Positions 17,337-25,148 of a stretch of 30,869 nt of DNA are shown here, piece by piece (the stretch's first letter is position 1; each line of letters opens with the position of its first letter). This DNA is from Bacteroidales bacterium (GTDB lineage Bacteria > Bacteroidota > Bacteroidia > Bacteroidales > VadinHA17): positions 1-30,869 of the forward strand of contig DOZA01000392.1 in assembly GCA_003518245.1 (NCBI GenBank), written 5' to 3'. Position numbers and translations under genes: made by a program. Below the pieces are notes generated by a model. It had not been told where the DNA came from. It ran no database searches and saw only the letters and a program-made list of their open reading frames with translations.

Positions 17337-17358
17337 AGGCTCAGTTATTAATCAGACA

Positions 17359-17391
17359 CAAAAATAGTTAAAAAACTGCAGGTAGCTTCAA
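17359..17391 (-). promoter_or_regulatory. Promoter of the aspA-hydF pair
   Basis: On the minus strand TATTTTTG (17366-17359) matches the TAnnTTTG -7 box. A TTG (17391-17389) lies 22 bases upstream, acceptable for the -33 element. Transcription would begin near 17352, giving a leader of about 16 bases. The heptamer repeat array starts within about 15 bases upstream of the -33 element. Confidence 0.6.
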
Positions 17392-17404
17392 CACTCCGAG
17401 GTTC

Positions 17405-17474
17405 TGTGTTTTGTGTTTCGCGTTCCATGTTTCATGTTTCATGTTTCATGTTCCATGTTTCATGTTCCATGTTC
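17405..17474 (+). repeat. Heptamer tandem repeat array, ten units
   Basis: Ten consecutive 7-bp units fit YRYGTTY. The last seven (17426-17474) are CATGTTT or CATGTTC in the order T, T, T, C, T, C, C in the last position; the first three are degenerate (TGTGTTT, TGTGTTT, CGCGTTC). The array lies between the end of the outer-membrane protein gene (17493) and the -33 region of the aspA promoter. It has no long unit or spacer and so is not a CRISPR. Confidence 0.9.
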
Positions 17475-17492
17475 GCCCCTGAGTTTAGGCTA

Positions 17493-18785
17493 TCAGTTCC
17501 CGAAGCGTGGGTTTACAACATTATTATATATTGATCCGAAGGAATATGTGATTCCTATTTCAAAAGTGTATGAATAAGTTGTTTTCAGTGCTCTCTGACG
17601 TGTAAGTACCTCCTGTTCTGTAGCATCCCCTTTTACAAGATTTCTCTGGTCGTGTATAAGATTTGCCCTGGCCTGCAGGTTCAAAGACAGACCCTTATAG
17701 ATTCTGTAGTATATATTTGATCTCAGTCCAAGGTTATTCTCAGAGAAATCATGAAGGTAATTTGCCCATGTCATTGATATATATCCTGATCCCCATGGTT
17801 GATTAAAACCCAGGGAGGCGCTAAGATAATGCCTGAGAAGAAATTCACTGGTTTTAAAGTAGTTAGTTGTATCATTATATATATTATAATGCACCGTTAT
17901 TCCATACTGTATCCTGAACTGTTTTTTAAATGATTCCTCGTAAGGAAACAGGTTATACTCTATTGCCGGGCCTATATTAGTCGCCAGCCTGTAATTATTA
18001 TAAGTATCGCTGGATATCGAAGCCCTTCCACCTGCTGACCACTGGGCACCCAAACTTTTTACCATGAGGTTTCTGACCCGCCAGTTCTCCCTGAAAGATT
18101 TACTCTCAGTCGTTGTATAAATAGTTTGCCTGTATGAATATGACACATCATACTCCATTTTCAGTTCAGGTGTTACCCTGTCGGCTGAAAAGGATGAGCT
18201 GGCCCTGGTTGTTTCATAGTTTTGATCTTTGTTAAACTCACCCGAGCCGCTGAGCTTAAACATCCAGCTGTTCCAGGGGTCATTTTGTATATTACCTTCC
18301 AGCCTCCTGTTTTCGGATGTATCGCTTCCATCGTCTTCATAACTGATATGTATATTTCTGCTCAGGGGTGTGCGGGCAACAAATTTCATGAGGCCCATTG
18401 CTATAACATTGCATCTTGCTTTTCTTGTCTCATCTGCTGTTTCATTGACAGGTGAAAAAAACATCATCTTGTCATGTATATCCGAAAACTTGCCCTGGCC
18501 AATAAAATCAAGGGTGTATTCACCTCCGCCACCGCCGGTAACCCTTTTCCTGACAAGTATATGTATATCAGCTTCATCTTTATTATTGACATAATTCACA
18601 AATGGTATGGTCTGCTTGATATAATTCCGGTCGCACCACCTGCAATCAAGAAAAACATTTAATGCTTCATCCCTTGGGTTTGTTGTTTCTTCTTTTTCAT
18701 TTGCTTTTGTTGAATTGTCAACATCCTGACCAGTAGCTATATAGCCAAATAAAAAGAATGTCAGAATTAAGATATATCTTATCAT
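17493..18785 (-). CDS. Putative outer-membrane beta-barrel protein, unknown function
   Basis: I do not recognise a named family. A signal peptide (residues 1-19, cleaved ATG|QD) is followed by a low-complexity acidic stretch. A periplasmic domain (about 40-150) has a CxxC pair in LDCRWCDRNY (Cys48, Cys51), DEADIHILVRKR and a Gly5 run. The remaining 270 residues alternate polar and aromatic/hydrophobic residues (for example MEYDVSYSYRQTIY and FRIQYGITVHYNIY) and end in YTFEIGITYSFGSIYNNVVNPRFGN, typical of an outer-membrane barrel, although the last residue is not aromatic. The N-terminal domain resembles the nucleotide-free head of proteins seen widely in Bacteroidota and relatives with a barrel attached. 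A consensus promoter lies just upstream. Confidence 0.65.
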   Translation of the reverse strand: MIRYILILTFFLFGYIATGQDVDNSTKANEKEETTNPRDEALNVFLDCRWCDRNYIKQTIPFVNYVNNKDEADIHILVRKRVTGGGGGEYTLDFIGQGKFSDIHDKMMFFSPVNETADETRKARCNVIAMGLMKFVARTPLSRNIHISYEDDGSDTSENRRLEGNIQNDPWNSWMFKLSGSGEFNKDQNYETTRASSSFSADRVTPELKMEYDVSYSYRQTIYTTTESKSFRENWRVRNLMVKSLGAQWSAGGRASISSDTYNNYRLATNIGPAIEYNLFPYEESFKKQFRIQYGITVHYNIYNDTTNYFKTSEFLLRHYLSASLGFNQPWGSGYISMTWANYLHDFSENNLGLRSNIYYRIYKGLSLNLQARANLIHDQRNLVKGDATEQEVLTRQRALKTTYSYTFEIGITYSFGSIYNNVVNPRFGN

Positions 18786-18813
18786 GTTAGTAATATTATC
18801 TGGAATTGAGACA

Positions 18814-18821
18814 CAAAATTA
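18814..18821 (-). promoter_or_regulatory. -7 box upstream of the beta-barrel gene
   Basis: On the minus strand TAATTTTG is a full match to TAnnTTTG. TTTA lies 18 bases further upstream, one mismatch from the TTTG -33 box. The box ends 28 bases before the ATG at 18785, giving a short leader. Confidence 0.55.
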
Positions 18822-18889
18822 CCTAAATAGCATTTTATTTAAAGTAGTGTGCTGTTAAAAAAAGTTAAGTTATTAAAAACCGGGGGATC

Positions 18890-20062
18890 TTATTTATTGC
18901 CTGATATAGGATGTGCAAATGAAATTACATCTTTGCCTGCAATTTTTTCGTGGCACAGGATAATAAGTCTTTCCAGTACATTCCTGAATTCCCTGATGTT
19001 GCCTGTCCATTCTATTTTTTTAAGTTCCTTTATTGCACTTTCGTCTATGGTTCTGAGGCTAACACCATATTCATTACATATAATGTCGTTAAAATGTTCT
19101 GTCAGCAGGGGTATATCCTCAAGCCTTTCGTTCAGTTTAGGTACATCTATTAGAATTACACTCAAACGGTGATAAAGATCTTCCCTGAAATTATTCTTTT
19201 CAATTTCATAACTGATATTTTTGTTGGTGGCGGCAATTACTCTTACATCTACTTTTATGTCCTTATCGGATCCAACTCTTGATATCTTATTTTCCTGGAG
19301 GGCTCTTAGCACTTTTGCCTGTGCGGAAAGGCTCATATCTCCTATCTCATCCAGGAAGATTGTTCCTCCGTTTGCCTGTTCAAATTTACCTATTCTCTGT
19401 TTATGTGCTGATGTAAATGATCCCTTCTCGTGGCCAAAAAGTTCACTTTCAATAAGTTCAGAAGGTATTGCGGCACAGTTAACTTCCACAAATGGTCCTT
19501 TTGACCTGCTGCTCTTTTCATGAATCTGGTGTGCCACAAGCTCTTTTCCTGTTCCATTGGCACCTGTAATTAATACTCTTGCTTCGGTGGGGGCAACCCT
19601 GTCGATCATCTCTTTTACCCTAACTATTGCTTCCGACTCACCAACAATCTCGAACTTTTTGCTTACCTGTTTCTTAAGTGTTTTGGTTTGGGTGATAAGG
19701 TTTGATTTATCCATGGCATTTCTCATGGTAATAAGTAGTCTGTTGAGATCCAGTGGCTTTTCAAGAAAATCAAAAGCACCCTTCTTGATAGCATCCACGG
19801 CAGTATCAATATTACCATGGCCTGAGATCATAATTACTGGTACATCATCCGTTACCTCGTGAATCTTTTCAAGCACTTCAATACCGTCCATTTTCTCCAT
19901 CTTTATATCACAGAGAATAACATCATACCTATTCTCATCGAAAAGCTCAAGAGCGGCAGGCCCATTCTCAGCCAGGTCGACTTCATGTTTTTCATACTCA
20001 AGAACTTCCTTAAGTGTATTCCTGATTGCTTTTTCGTCGTCTATTACCAGAACTTTAGCCAT
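18890..20062 (-). CDS. NtrC-type sigma-54 response regulator lacking a DNA-binding domain
   Basis: The protein has a receiver domain (1-120) with Asp8/Asp9 and phosphoacceptor Asp52 in LCDIKM, and Lys near 103 in LEKPLD. An AAA+ sigma-54 interaction domain follows (about 140-375) with Walker A TGANGTGKE, LFLDE-like Walker B in TIFLDEIGDM, and the Arg finger region in FREDLYHRL. The sigma-54 loop, normally GAFTGA, reads GSFTSA at 214-219. It ends at residue 390 with no Fis-type helix-turn-helix, and the 104 bases downstream hold no displaced one. Similar short forms with GSFTSA are known to me in related Bacteroidota, so this is probably a lineage type that works from solution or through a partner. 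No sensor kinase lies alongside. The start sits just after an octamer repeat and palindrome. Confidence 0.88.
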   Translation of the reverse strand: MAKVLVIDDEKAIRNTLKEVLEYEKHEVDLAENGPAALELFDENRYDVILCDIKMEKMDGIEVLEKIHEVTDDVPVIMISGHGNIDTAVDAIKKGAFDFLEKPLDLNRLLITMRNAMDKSNLITQTKTLKKQVSKKFEIVGESEAIVRVKEMIDRVAPTEARVLITGANGTGKELVAHQIHEKSSRSKGPFVEVNCAAIPSELIESELFGHEKGSFTSAHKQRIGKFEQANGGTIFLDEIGDMSLSAQAKVLRALQENKISRVGSDKDIKVDVRVIAATNKNISYEIEKNNFREDLYHRLSVILIDVPKLNERLEDIPLLTEHFNDIICNEYGVSLRTIDESAIKELKKIEWTGNIREFRNVLERLIILCHEKIAGKDVISFAHPISGNK

Positions 20063-20066
20063 GTTT

Positions 20067-20098
20067 GTTTAGAGGTTTAGGGGTTTAGGGGTTTAGAG
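20067..20098 (+). repeat. Octamer tandem repeat, four units
   Basis: The 8-bp units GTTTAGAG, GTTTAGGG, GTTTAGGG and GTTTAGAG follow one another from 20067 to 20098, immediately upstream (minus-strand sense) of the regulator's ATG at 20062. The last unit runs into the 26-bp palindrome at 20094-20119. Confidence 0.88.
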
Positions 20099-20119
20099 AC
20101 GTTGCATGCAACGTCTCTA
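20094..20119. repeat. 26-bp perfect palindrome between permease and regulator genes
   Basis: Bases 20094-20119 read identically on both strands; each 13-base arm begins TAGAGACGTTGCA. It lies one base after the stop codon of the ABC permease (20121) and 32 bases before the regulator start. There is no T-run on either side, so it is not a standard intrinsic terminator. Possible roles are a factor-binding site, an RNA hairpin between co-transcribed genes or a dispersed intergenic repeat; copies elsewhere in the genome would decide. Confidence 0.9.
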
Positions 20120-20120
20120 C

Positions 20121-21485
20121 TCAGCCTTTATATCTTATCCACTTCCACATTTCCTTATATGTCACTTTTTTCCCGTACATAAGGATACCTACACGATAAA
20201 TTTTAGATGCCAGGGAAACAAATCCTATAAATGTTGCTATTAGGATAGCAACTGAAAGGGCAATTTCCCAGGTAGGTACTTCAAAGGGGATACGTGCCAT
20301 CATTACTATAGGGGAAGTAAAAGGTATCATTGAGAACCAGAAAGAGAGTGAGCTTTCAGGGTTCTCCATGGTGCCTATTGCAACAAATAATCCCAGTATT
20401 ATAGGCAGCATTATAGGGAACATAAATTGTTGCGTATCCGAATCGGTATCCACTGCAGAGCCTATAGCAGCAAAGACAGAAGCATACAGAAGGTATCCGA
20501 ATATAAAATAGAAGAAAAAACTGGTAATAAGCAGGGGCCAGTTAACATTCATCAGGTTATTGAATATTTTCGCAAACTCCTTTTCCTGTGCTGTCAGTTC
20601 AACTGTTTGATCTACAACTCCTGTGTTTTCAACAGCAGGCACCTGGTTCATTACAGATTGAGAAATCTGCTCGCTTATTACCTGGGGATCATCTGGAAGA
20701 ACTTTGGACTGGACAATTGTAAGTATTCCGAACGACAGTATGATCCATATAGAAAACTGGGTCAGTCCTACCAGGGCAATACCGATTATCTTTCCCATCA
20801 TCAGCTCAACAGGCCTAACAGAAGATATTATTACTTCGACTATCCTGCTGTTTTTCTCCTCAAAAACACCTCTCATCACCTGGACACCAAACAGAAGTAC
20901 TATCATATACATCAGCAGTGCACCAATATAAGCCAGGGCCATTGAAACACCTGTGTTGGTTTCTTTAGTTTCACCACTATCATCAATCCTTATTGTTTGA
21001 ACGGAGACATCAGTCTGAACACTTTTCAGTATATCATCCAGGTTTTCTATGTCATAAGCAAGAAGCTTTTTGTTCTCAATATCCTGCTCAAGTGTTCTTT
21101 CAATATAATTGAGCAGGTCCATTGGGGGTTGTTTCTTCGAGATAAGCTGGACAGCCTGGGGAACATTAGTGACTACCGGTGAGATGAAAAGAACACCATA
21201 GTAACCTGCTTCTTCAAAAGTTGTTTTCATCTGATTAACATCAGCACCTTTAAGGTATTCAAAGTCGACATCTTCCCTGTCTTTTATTACTCCATCAAAA
21301 AGGTCGCTGCCATCTTCCACAACAGCTATCTTTTTGAATTCTTTGTCCTGATTACCCATTATCAATGCCGGGATAAGAAACAGGGCAACGAAAATAACAG
21401 GGGTAAGAATAGTCATAATAATAAATGATTTTTTCTTAACCCTGGTGCTGTATTCTCTTTTAATTATAGTTGAAACGTTTGCCAT
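20121..21485 (-). CDS. ABC-2 type transporter permease (NatB-like)
   Basis: The 454-residue protein is the membrane subunit of an ABC exporter. A first membrane segment (residues 20-43, SFIIMTILTPVIFVALFLIP) is followed by an extracytoplasmic domain of about 140 residues. Further segments lie at about 183-205, 225-260, 310-340, 350-375 and 390-430. The cytoplasmic start (MANVSTIIKREYSTRVKKK) is typical of NatB/ABC-2 permeases in this phylum. A hydrophilic insert of about 55 residues (near 265-318) lies between membrane segments. It follows the ATPase gene by 17 bases. The substrate is unknown; Na+ export is the annotation usually transferred for NatAB, with little evidence. Confidence 0.85.
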   Translation of the reverse strand: MANVSTIIKREYSTRVKKKSFIIMTILTPVIFVALFLIPALIMGNQDKEFKKIAVVEDGSDLFDGVIKDREDVDFEYLKGADVNQMKTTFEEAGYYGVLFISPVVTNVPQAVQLISKKQPPMDLLNYIERTLEQDIENKKLLAYDIENLDDILKSVQTDVSVQTIRIDDSGETKETNTGVSMALAYIGALLMYMIVLLFGVQVMRGVFEEKNSRIVEVIISSVRPVELMMGKIIGIALVGLTQFSIWIILSFGILTIVQSKVLPDDPQVISEQISQSVMNQVPAVENTGVVDQTVELTAQEKEFAKIFNNLMNVNWPLLITSFFFYFIFGYLLYASVFAAIGSAVDTDSDTQQFMFPIMLPIILGLFVAIGTMENPESSLSFWFSMIPFTSPIVMMARIPFEVPTWEIALSVAILIATFIGFVSLASKIYRVGILMYGKKVTYKEMWKWIRYKG

Positions 21486-21502
21486 GGTATATTAGGTTTG
21501 GA

Positions 21503-22417
21503 TCAGTTATTTTTATTTGCTTCCACCACTCTTATAAATATCTCGTTCATTGACGGAAGCGCGGGATTAAATGAAAGTACCTGTCCTTTATCAGTCATAT
21601 CCCTGATTATAGTATTTACTTCGGCCTTCTCTGAAGTTTTCAGCCTTACCTGTGTTTTGCCATTATCTTTTGTTGTTTTAAGTATTTCATAATGGCTGAT
21701 AGTTTTAATAACGGCCTGACCTTTGAAGACAACATCATATTCATTGGCAGCCCATTCCTCTTTTATTTTATCAACACTTCCTTCTAGTATGGATTTTGAT
21801 CTGTCGATCAATGTTATATGATCACACATCTCTTCAACTGATTCCATATTATGTGTTGAGAAAATTATGGTAGCACCTTTTTCACGGAGATACAGGATTT
21901 CTTCCTTTAGGATCTTGGTATTTATAGGGTCAAAACCGCTGAATGGTTCATCAAAAATCAAAAGCTTTGGTTCATGTAGCACTGTGGTTACAAACTGTAT
22001 TTTTTGCTGCATACCTTTCGACAGCTCTTCAACCTTTTTATCCCACCAATCTATTATTTCAAGTTTGGTAAACCATGTTTTCAGCCTTGACATAGCCTCA
22101 TGTTTGCTCAGTCCCTTCAGGCGGGTGAGGTAAAGAGCCTGCTCGCCGACTTTCATTTTTTTATATAATCCTCTTTCTTCAGGCAGGTAGCCTATTGAGG
22201 CAAGGTCGGCTCTGCTTATTTTTTGACCGTCAAGAGTAACTGTTCCACTATCAGGGGCAGTGATCTGGTTGATTATTCTGAGCAGGGTTGTTTTGCCCGC
22301 CCCGTTTGGTCCCAGCAGACCGTAAATAGACTGTTTGGGCACTGCCATGCTGACTTTGTCCAGTGCAAGATGATCTTTGTACTGTTTGACTACATTTTCT
22401 GTCTGTAATAGTGACAT
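21503..22417 (-). CDS. ABC transporter ATP-binding protein (NatA-like)
   Basis: This is the ATPase of the exporter whose permease follows. Walker A GPNGAGKTT, the Q-loop region (ASIGYLPEERGL), signature LSKGMQQKIQ, Walker B LLIFDEPFSGFD and switch His in STHNMES are all present. The C-terminal 80 residues form the extra domain found in DUF4162-type exporter ATPases. The frame is open further upstream to 22483, but that would overlap the dnaJ end; the ATG at 22417 gives MSLLQTENVVKQYKD, the conserved beginning, so I chose it (304 residues). On the minus strand TATTTTTA at about 22450 is one mismatch from a -7 box, so the pair may have its own promoter. Confidence 0.9.
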   Translation of the reverse strand: MSLLQTENVVKQYKDHLALDKVSMAVPKQSIYGLLGPNGAGKTTLLRIINQITAPDSGTVTLDGQKISRADLASIGYLPEERGLYKKMKVGEQALYLTRLKGLSKHEAMSRLKTWFTKLEIIDWWDKKVEELSKGMQQKIQFVTTVLHEPKLLIFDEPFSGFDPINTKILKEEILYLREKGATIIFSTHNMESVEEMCDHITLIDRSKSILEGSVDKIKEEWAANEYDVVFKGQAVIKTISHYEILKTTKDNGKTQVRLKTSEKAEVNTIIRDMTDKGQVLSFNPALPSMNEIFIRVVEANKNN

Positions 22418-22475
22418 TAGTATTGGTTTATCTTGTTTGATAATAGATCTGTAAAAATAAAAAAAAGAAACAGGT

Positions 22476-23375
22476 TTACTCAAAATAAGATTTCATACGC
22501 TCAAAAAACCCCTTGTCGTCTTTGCCTGGTTTAGGAGTGAATGAATCTGAGTTCATCATTTTTTCAAGTAATTTTTGTTCCTCAGTTGTAGTTTTCTTGG
22601 GTATCCATACATTAATATTAACCAGCAGGTCACCTTTGCCATAACCATTTATTTCAGGTAATCCTTTACCTCTTAGCCTTAATATCTTACCGGGCTGTGT
22701 CCCCTGGTCTATTTTTATTTTAACCTTGCTTTCTACTGTTGGTATCTCAACATTAGTTCCCAGAATAGCTTCGGGAACACTGATAAAGAGATTATATATA
22801 AGGTCTTTTCCTTCCCTTATAAGCTGTGGATGATTTTCTTCATCTATTACAACAATGAGGTCGCCAGGCACACCGCCCCTTCTGGCTGCATTACCTTTGC
22901 CGTTTATCGTCATTTGCATTCCTTTGCCCACACCTGCTGGAATATTGATTTTAATTATTTCCTGGGCTTTTACTATTCCTTCACCATAGCAAGCATTGCA
23001 TTTTTTAGTTATTATTTTACCTTCTCCTCCACAGGTAGGGCATGTAGAAGTACTTTGCATCTGCCCAAGCAGTGTATTGGTAACTCTTGTTACCTGGCCT
23101 GAGCCACGACATGTGCTACAGGTAGAATAACTATTACTGTCGGCTGCACCTGATCCACCACATTGTGAGCAGCTTACATATTTATTAACCTTGATTTTCT
23201 TTTCAGCGCCTTTTGCTATTTCCTGGAGGTTTAGTTTAACTTTCACTCTCAGGTTGGAACCCTTGTTGACTCTCTGACGTGTTCTTCCTCCTCCAAAACC
23301 GCCAAAACCACCTAATCCACCAAAAGCATCACCGAAAATATCACCAAAGGAAGCAAAAATATCCTCCATTGTCAT
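22476..23375 (-). CDS. dnaJ: DnaJ, C-terminal part of a frameshifted gene (Gly-rich, zinc finger, substrate domains)
   Basis: This frame encodes everything in DnaJ after the J domain: the Gly/Phe-rich linker, four zinc-binding repeats ([32 protein letters not shown]) and the two C-terminal substrate-binding domains ([29 protein letters not shown]). It lacks the HPD-containing J domain, which lies upstream in another frame (23372-23626). The reading frames overlap by four bases as ATGA, so the ATG at 23375 could be used for coupled re-initiation. With one base added between 23455 and 23456 the two parts make a normal DnaJ of 383 residues. The gene follows grpE, its usual chaperone partner. Either the gene is broken, or the sequence has a single-base error. 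Confidence 0.85.
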   Translation of the reverse strand: MTMEDIFASFGDIFGDAFGGLGGFGGFGGGRTRQRVNKGSNLRVKVKLNLQEIAKGAEKKIKVNKYVSCSQCGGSGAADSNSYSTCSTCRGSGQVTRVTNTLLGQMQSTSTCPTCGGEGKIITKKCNACYGEGIVKAQEIIKINIPAGVGKGMQMTINGKGNAARRGGVPGDLIVVIDEENHPQLIREGKDLIYNLFISVPEAILGTNVEIPTVESKVKIKIDQGTQPGKILRLRGKGLPEINGYGKGDLLVNINVWIPKKTTTEEQKLLEKMMNSDSFTPKPGKDDKGFFERMKSYFE

Positions 23376-23626
23376 ACCTGCACCACCAAACCCGTTCTGT
23401 CCGCCAAGACCAGCATGTCCATACTTGTCATATCGTGCCCTCTTATTATCGTCACTAATAACTCGTAAGCTTCGGCGGCCTCCTTAAACTTGTTCTCAGC
23501 TTCCTTATCTCCCGGATTTTTGTCGGGATGATATTGGAGAGCTTTCTGCCGGTAAGCTTTCTTTATCTCCTCCTTTGTGGCATTTTTTGATACTCCCAGT
23601 ACTTCGTAATAATCTCTTTTGCCCAT
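23372..23626 (-). CDS. dnaJ: DnaJ, N-terminal J-domain part of a frameshifted gene
   Basis: This frame encodes the J domain that stimulates the DnaK ATPase: [22 protein letters not shown] with the essential YHPDKNPGD and [11 protein letters not shown]. After residue 57 or so (ELL) the frame drifts into VTIIRGHD and ends at residue 84. A -1 shift at 23455/23456 would restore [16 protein letters not shown], the standard J-domain continuation. One A appears to be missing from the minus-strand TTATTAGTGAC. Start ATG at 23626 is 11 bases after the grpE stop. A free J-domain fragment could still contact DnaK, but this is speculative. Confidence 0.85.
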   Translation of the reverse strand: MGKRDYYEVLGVSKNATKEEIKKAYRQKALQYHPDKNPGDKEAENKFKEAAEAYELLVTIIRGHDMTSMDMLVLADRTGLVVQV

Positions 23627-23637
23627 CCTGTATGATA

Positions 23638-24291
23638 TTATTCTCCAACTACTACTTTTGAGTAGCGTATTATCTTGTCATTCAGGTAATACCCCTTCTG
23701 GGTGACATCAACCACTCTCCCTTTTTTCTTTTTCTCTTCAGCGGGTATCTTGGTAACAGCTTCATGCAAATCAGTATCGAATTCTTTTCCCATGGCTTCA
23801 ATCTCTTTTACCCCATTCTGCTTGAGAAAATCTTGCATTTTAGCATAAATAAGGTTTATACCTTCTTTCAAAGCTTTATAGTCTGACACTGTTTCCATAA
23901 TGCTTATAGACCTGTCAAAATCATCCATAACAGGTAAAAGGCTTGTTAAAACGCTTTCAGCTGCTGATTTGGTAAGTTCAATACGCTCTTTTAATGTTCT
24001 TTTGCGATAATTATCAAATTCTGCTGACAGCCGTAAGTATTTATCCTGTAACTCTGCCAGTTTTACCTGTGTTTCAACCTCTTTTGCTTCAGTACTGTCA
24101 GTCTCTTTCCTTTTTTCATTCTTATCTTCTGGAGTTGTTCTTTCAGTAGTTATTTTTTCTTCAGTCTCCCCAACAGATTTAGTCTTTTGCTCCTTCTTCT
24201 TTCTTTTGTCCTCTTTGTCCTCTTTAACAGCCTGTTGGGCGTTTAACTGCTTGTCCATATCCTCTTCTTTTCCTGTATTTTTTTTTACCAT
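23638..24291 (-). CDS. grpE: GrpE, nucleotide exchange factor for DnaK
   Basis: GrpE releases ADP from DnaK. The 217-residue protein has a long, highly charged N-terminal tail (residues 1-80, rich in Lys and Glu), then the coiled-coil dimer helices ([21 protein letters not shown]) and the C-terminal beta domain that ends with ...[22 protein letters not shown], matching the family end HxGY/GY-L-RxAxVxV. The tail is longer and more basic than usual but similar tails occur in this phylum. The order grpE-dnaJ is usual. No CIRCE element is upstream; an 11-bp inverted repeat lies at 24355-24365. Confidence 0.93.
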   Translation of the reverse strand: MVKKNTGKEEDMDKQLNAQQAVKEDKEDKRKKKEQKTKSVGETEEKITTERTTPEDKNEKRKETDSTEAKEVETQVKLAELQDKYLRLSAEFDNYRKRTLKERIELTKSAAESVLTSLLPVMDDFDRSISIMETVSDYKALKEGINLIYAKMQDFLKQNGVKEIEAMGKEFDTDLHEAVTKIPAEEKKKKGRVVDVTQKGYYLNDKIIRYSKVVVGE

Positions 24292-24833
24292 TGATTTTCA
24301 TTTTGAGTTAATCAGAATGGAAAGTATCAAATAACCTGCCATAAGGCCATTAGGGACAAATTGTCATGATTTACAGATTATCTATTACATATAATGTAGT
24401 ATTTTCCCATGTACGCAGTCTAACAAAGAAAAAGATTCTAAAAATATAATGAGCGAAATCGTCGGGAAAATATATAAAAGTCAGGGTCTGATTAATAAGG
24501 TCTGCTTCTCTTTCTGTAATGTACAGGCTGATAGGGAAGACCTGTTCCAGAAAATGACAGTGATTCCATCGTGGCATATGAAGATAAAAGAAGAAAACCC
24601 CGCATTAAAAGACTATTAATATCACTTATTACTGTTTCTTTCTGGTCTTATCCTTTTCCTGCTTCTATTGTTTAGCTGATATTGTATATATCCTGAAACA
24701 CAACTAATTACTTGCCTGATTAGCAAAAGTATATGTGAGCTGTAGAACTATTTCTCAATTTTACTGTTATTAATGATAAAACGAGTATATCGAGCATTCG
24801 AAATTTGAGAATATTTAGGAAGAAACAGCTTAT
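24292..24833. other. 542-bp region without an intact gene, upstream of grpE
   Basis: Between the divergent grpE and OsmC-like genes there is no complete reading frame of recognisable type. It holds an 11-bp inverted repeat (GACAA-A-TTGTC, 24355-24365) close to the grpE start and a decayed sigma-factor fragment (24449-24619, perhaps to 24675). The rest, 24676-24833, is AT-rich with nothing I can identify. Together with the damaged genes on either side this looks like a decaying stretch. Confidence 0.7.
24449..24619 (+). pseudogene. Remnant of an ECF-type RNA polymerase sigma factor (region 2)
   Basis: A 56-residue frame begins MSEIVGKIYKSQGLINKV and contains CFSFCNVQADREDLFQ. This is the pattern of sigma-70 region 2 in Bacteroidota ECF factors (xHQGLIxKxCxxYxxxxxDREDLFQEI). 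After the FQKM residues the similarity stops and the frame ends at 24617-24619. In another frame (24565-24675) the residues IVAYEDKRRKPRIKR could be the later part of region 2 with a short deletion between, but this is weak. There is no region 4. The product could not work as a sigma factor, and no anti-sigma gene or receptor pair is nearby. Confidence 0.6.
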
Positions 24834-25148
24834 ATGGAACTGGAAGTATTTTTTGAAGAGAATAAAAAAGTAAATGCAAAGCTTAACGGGCATATAATAC
24901 ATACCGATCAGCCCAAAATGGCAGGAGGAGATGAATCAGCACCTGAACCATTTAGCCTTTTTCTTGCTTCAATAGGAACCTGTGCGGGTATTTATGTTAA
25001 GTCGTTCTGCGATAAGAGGGGCATTGATTCAAGAAATATAAGGATAATTCAACGTCATCGGTTTAATCCGGAAACAAGATTAATTGATAATATAGAACCT
25101 GAATCTGTCTTACCGGCTAATTTCCCTGATAAATACCTTCGGAGCTAG
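24834..25148 (+). pseudogene. OsmC-family peroxidase-like protein, C-terminally truncated
   Basis: The 104 residues match the OsmC/Ohr-like group: KLNGHIIHTDQPKMAGGDESAPEP, then FSLFLASIGTCAGIYVKSFC with the first catalytic Cys. Full-length relatives are about 135 residues and continue after LPANFPDKY with a helix and the second Cys (about AELCxVKKH). Here the frame becomes LRS and stops at 25146-25148, so about 30 residues and the second Cys are missing. The loss occurs exactly where the convergent DUF1338 gene also loses its conserved sequence, which suggests a deletion joining the two genes. It is unlikely to have thiol peroxidase activity. The N-terminal half is otherwise intact. Confidence 0.7.

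Noticed and set aside
17405..17474. Possible parS-like sites in the TGTTTCATG units
   Set aside because: parS half sites read TGTTTCACG and must be arranged as an inverted pair; here the units are direct repeats with T in place of C, and are far from parAB.
17405..17474. CRISPR-like array
   Set aside because: Units are 7 bp with no spacers; no cas genes are present.
19557..19862. Rightward frames opposite the regulator gene
   Set aside because: Shadow frames of a well-supported AAA+ gene.
20094..20119. Intrinsic terminator for the ABC permease
   Set aside because: No T-run follows the palindrome in either direction.
23451..23462. Programmed -1 frameshifting in dnaJ
   Set aside because: The site GTTATTA is not a good slippery heptamer and no following pseudoknot is evident; dnaJ is not known to use it.
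24292..24448. CIRCE element upstream of grpE
   Set aside because: No TTAGCACTC-N9-GAGTGCTAA or near match.
24371..24577. Leftward frame of 68 residues
   Set aside because: Opposite to the sigma-factor fragment; composition does not look like protein and no homology is recognised.
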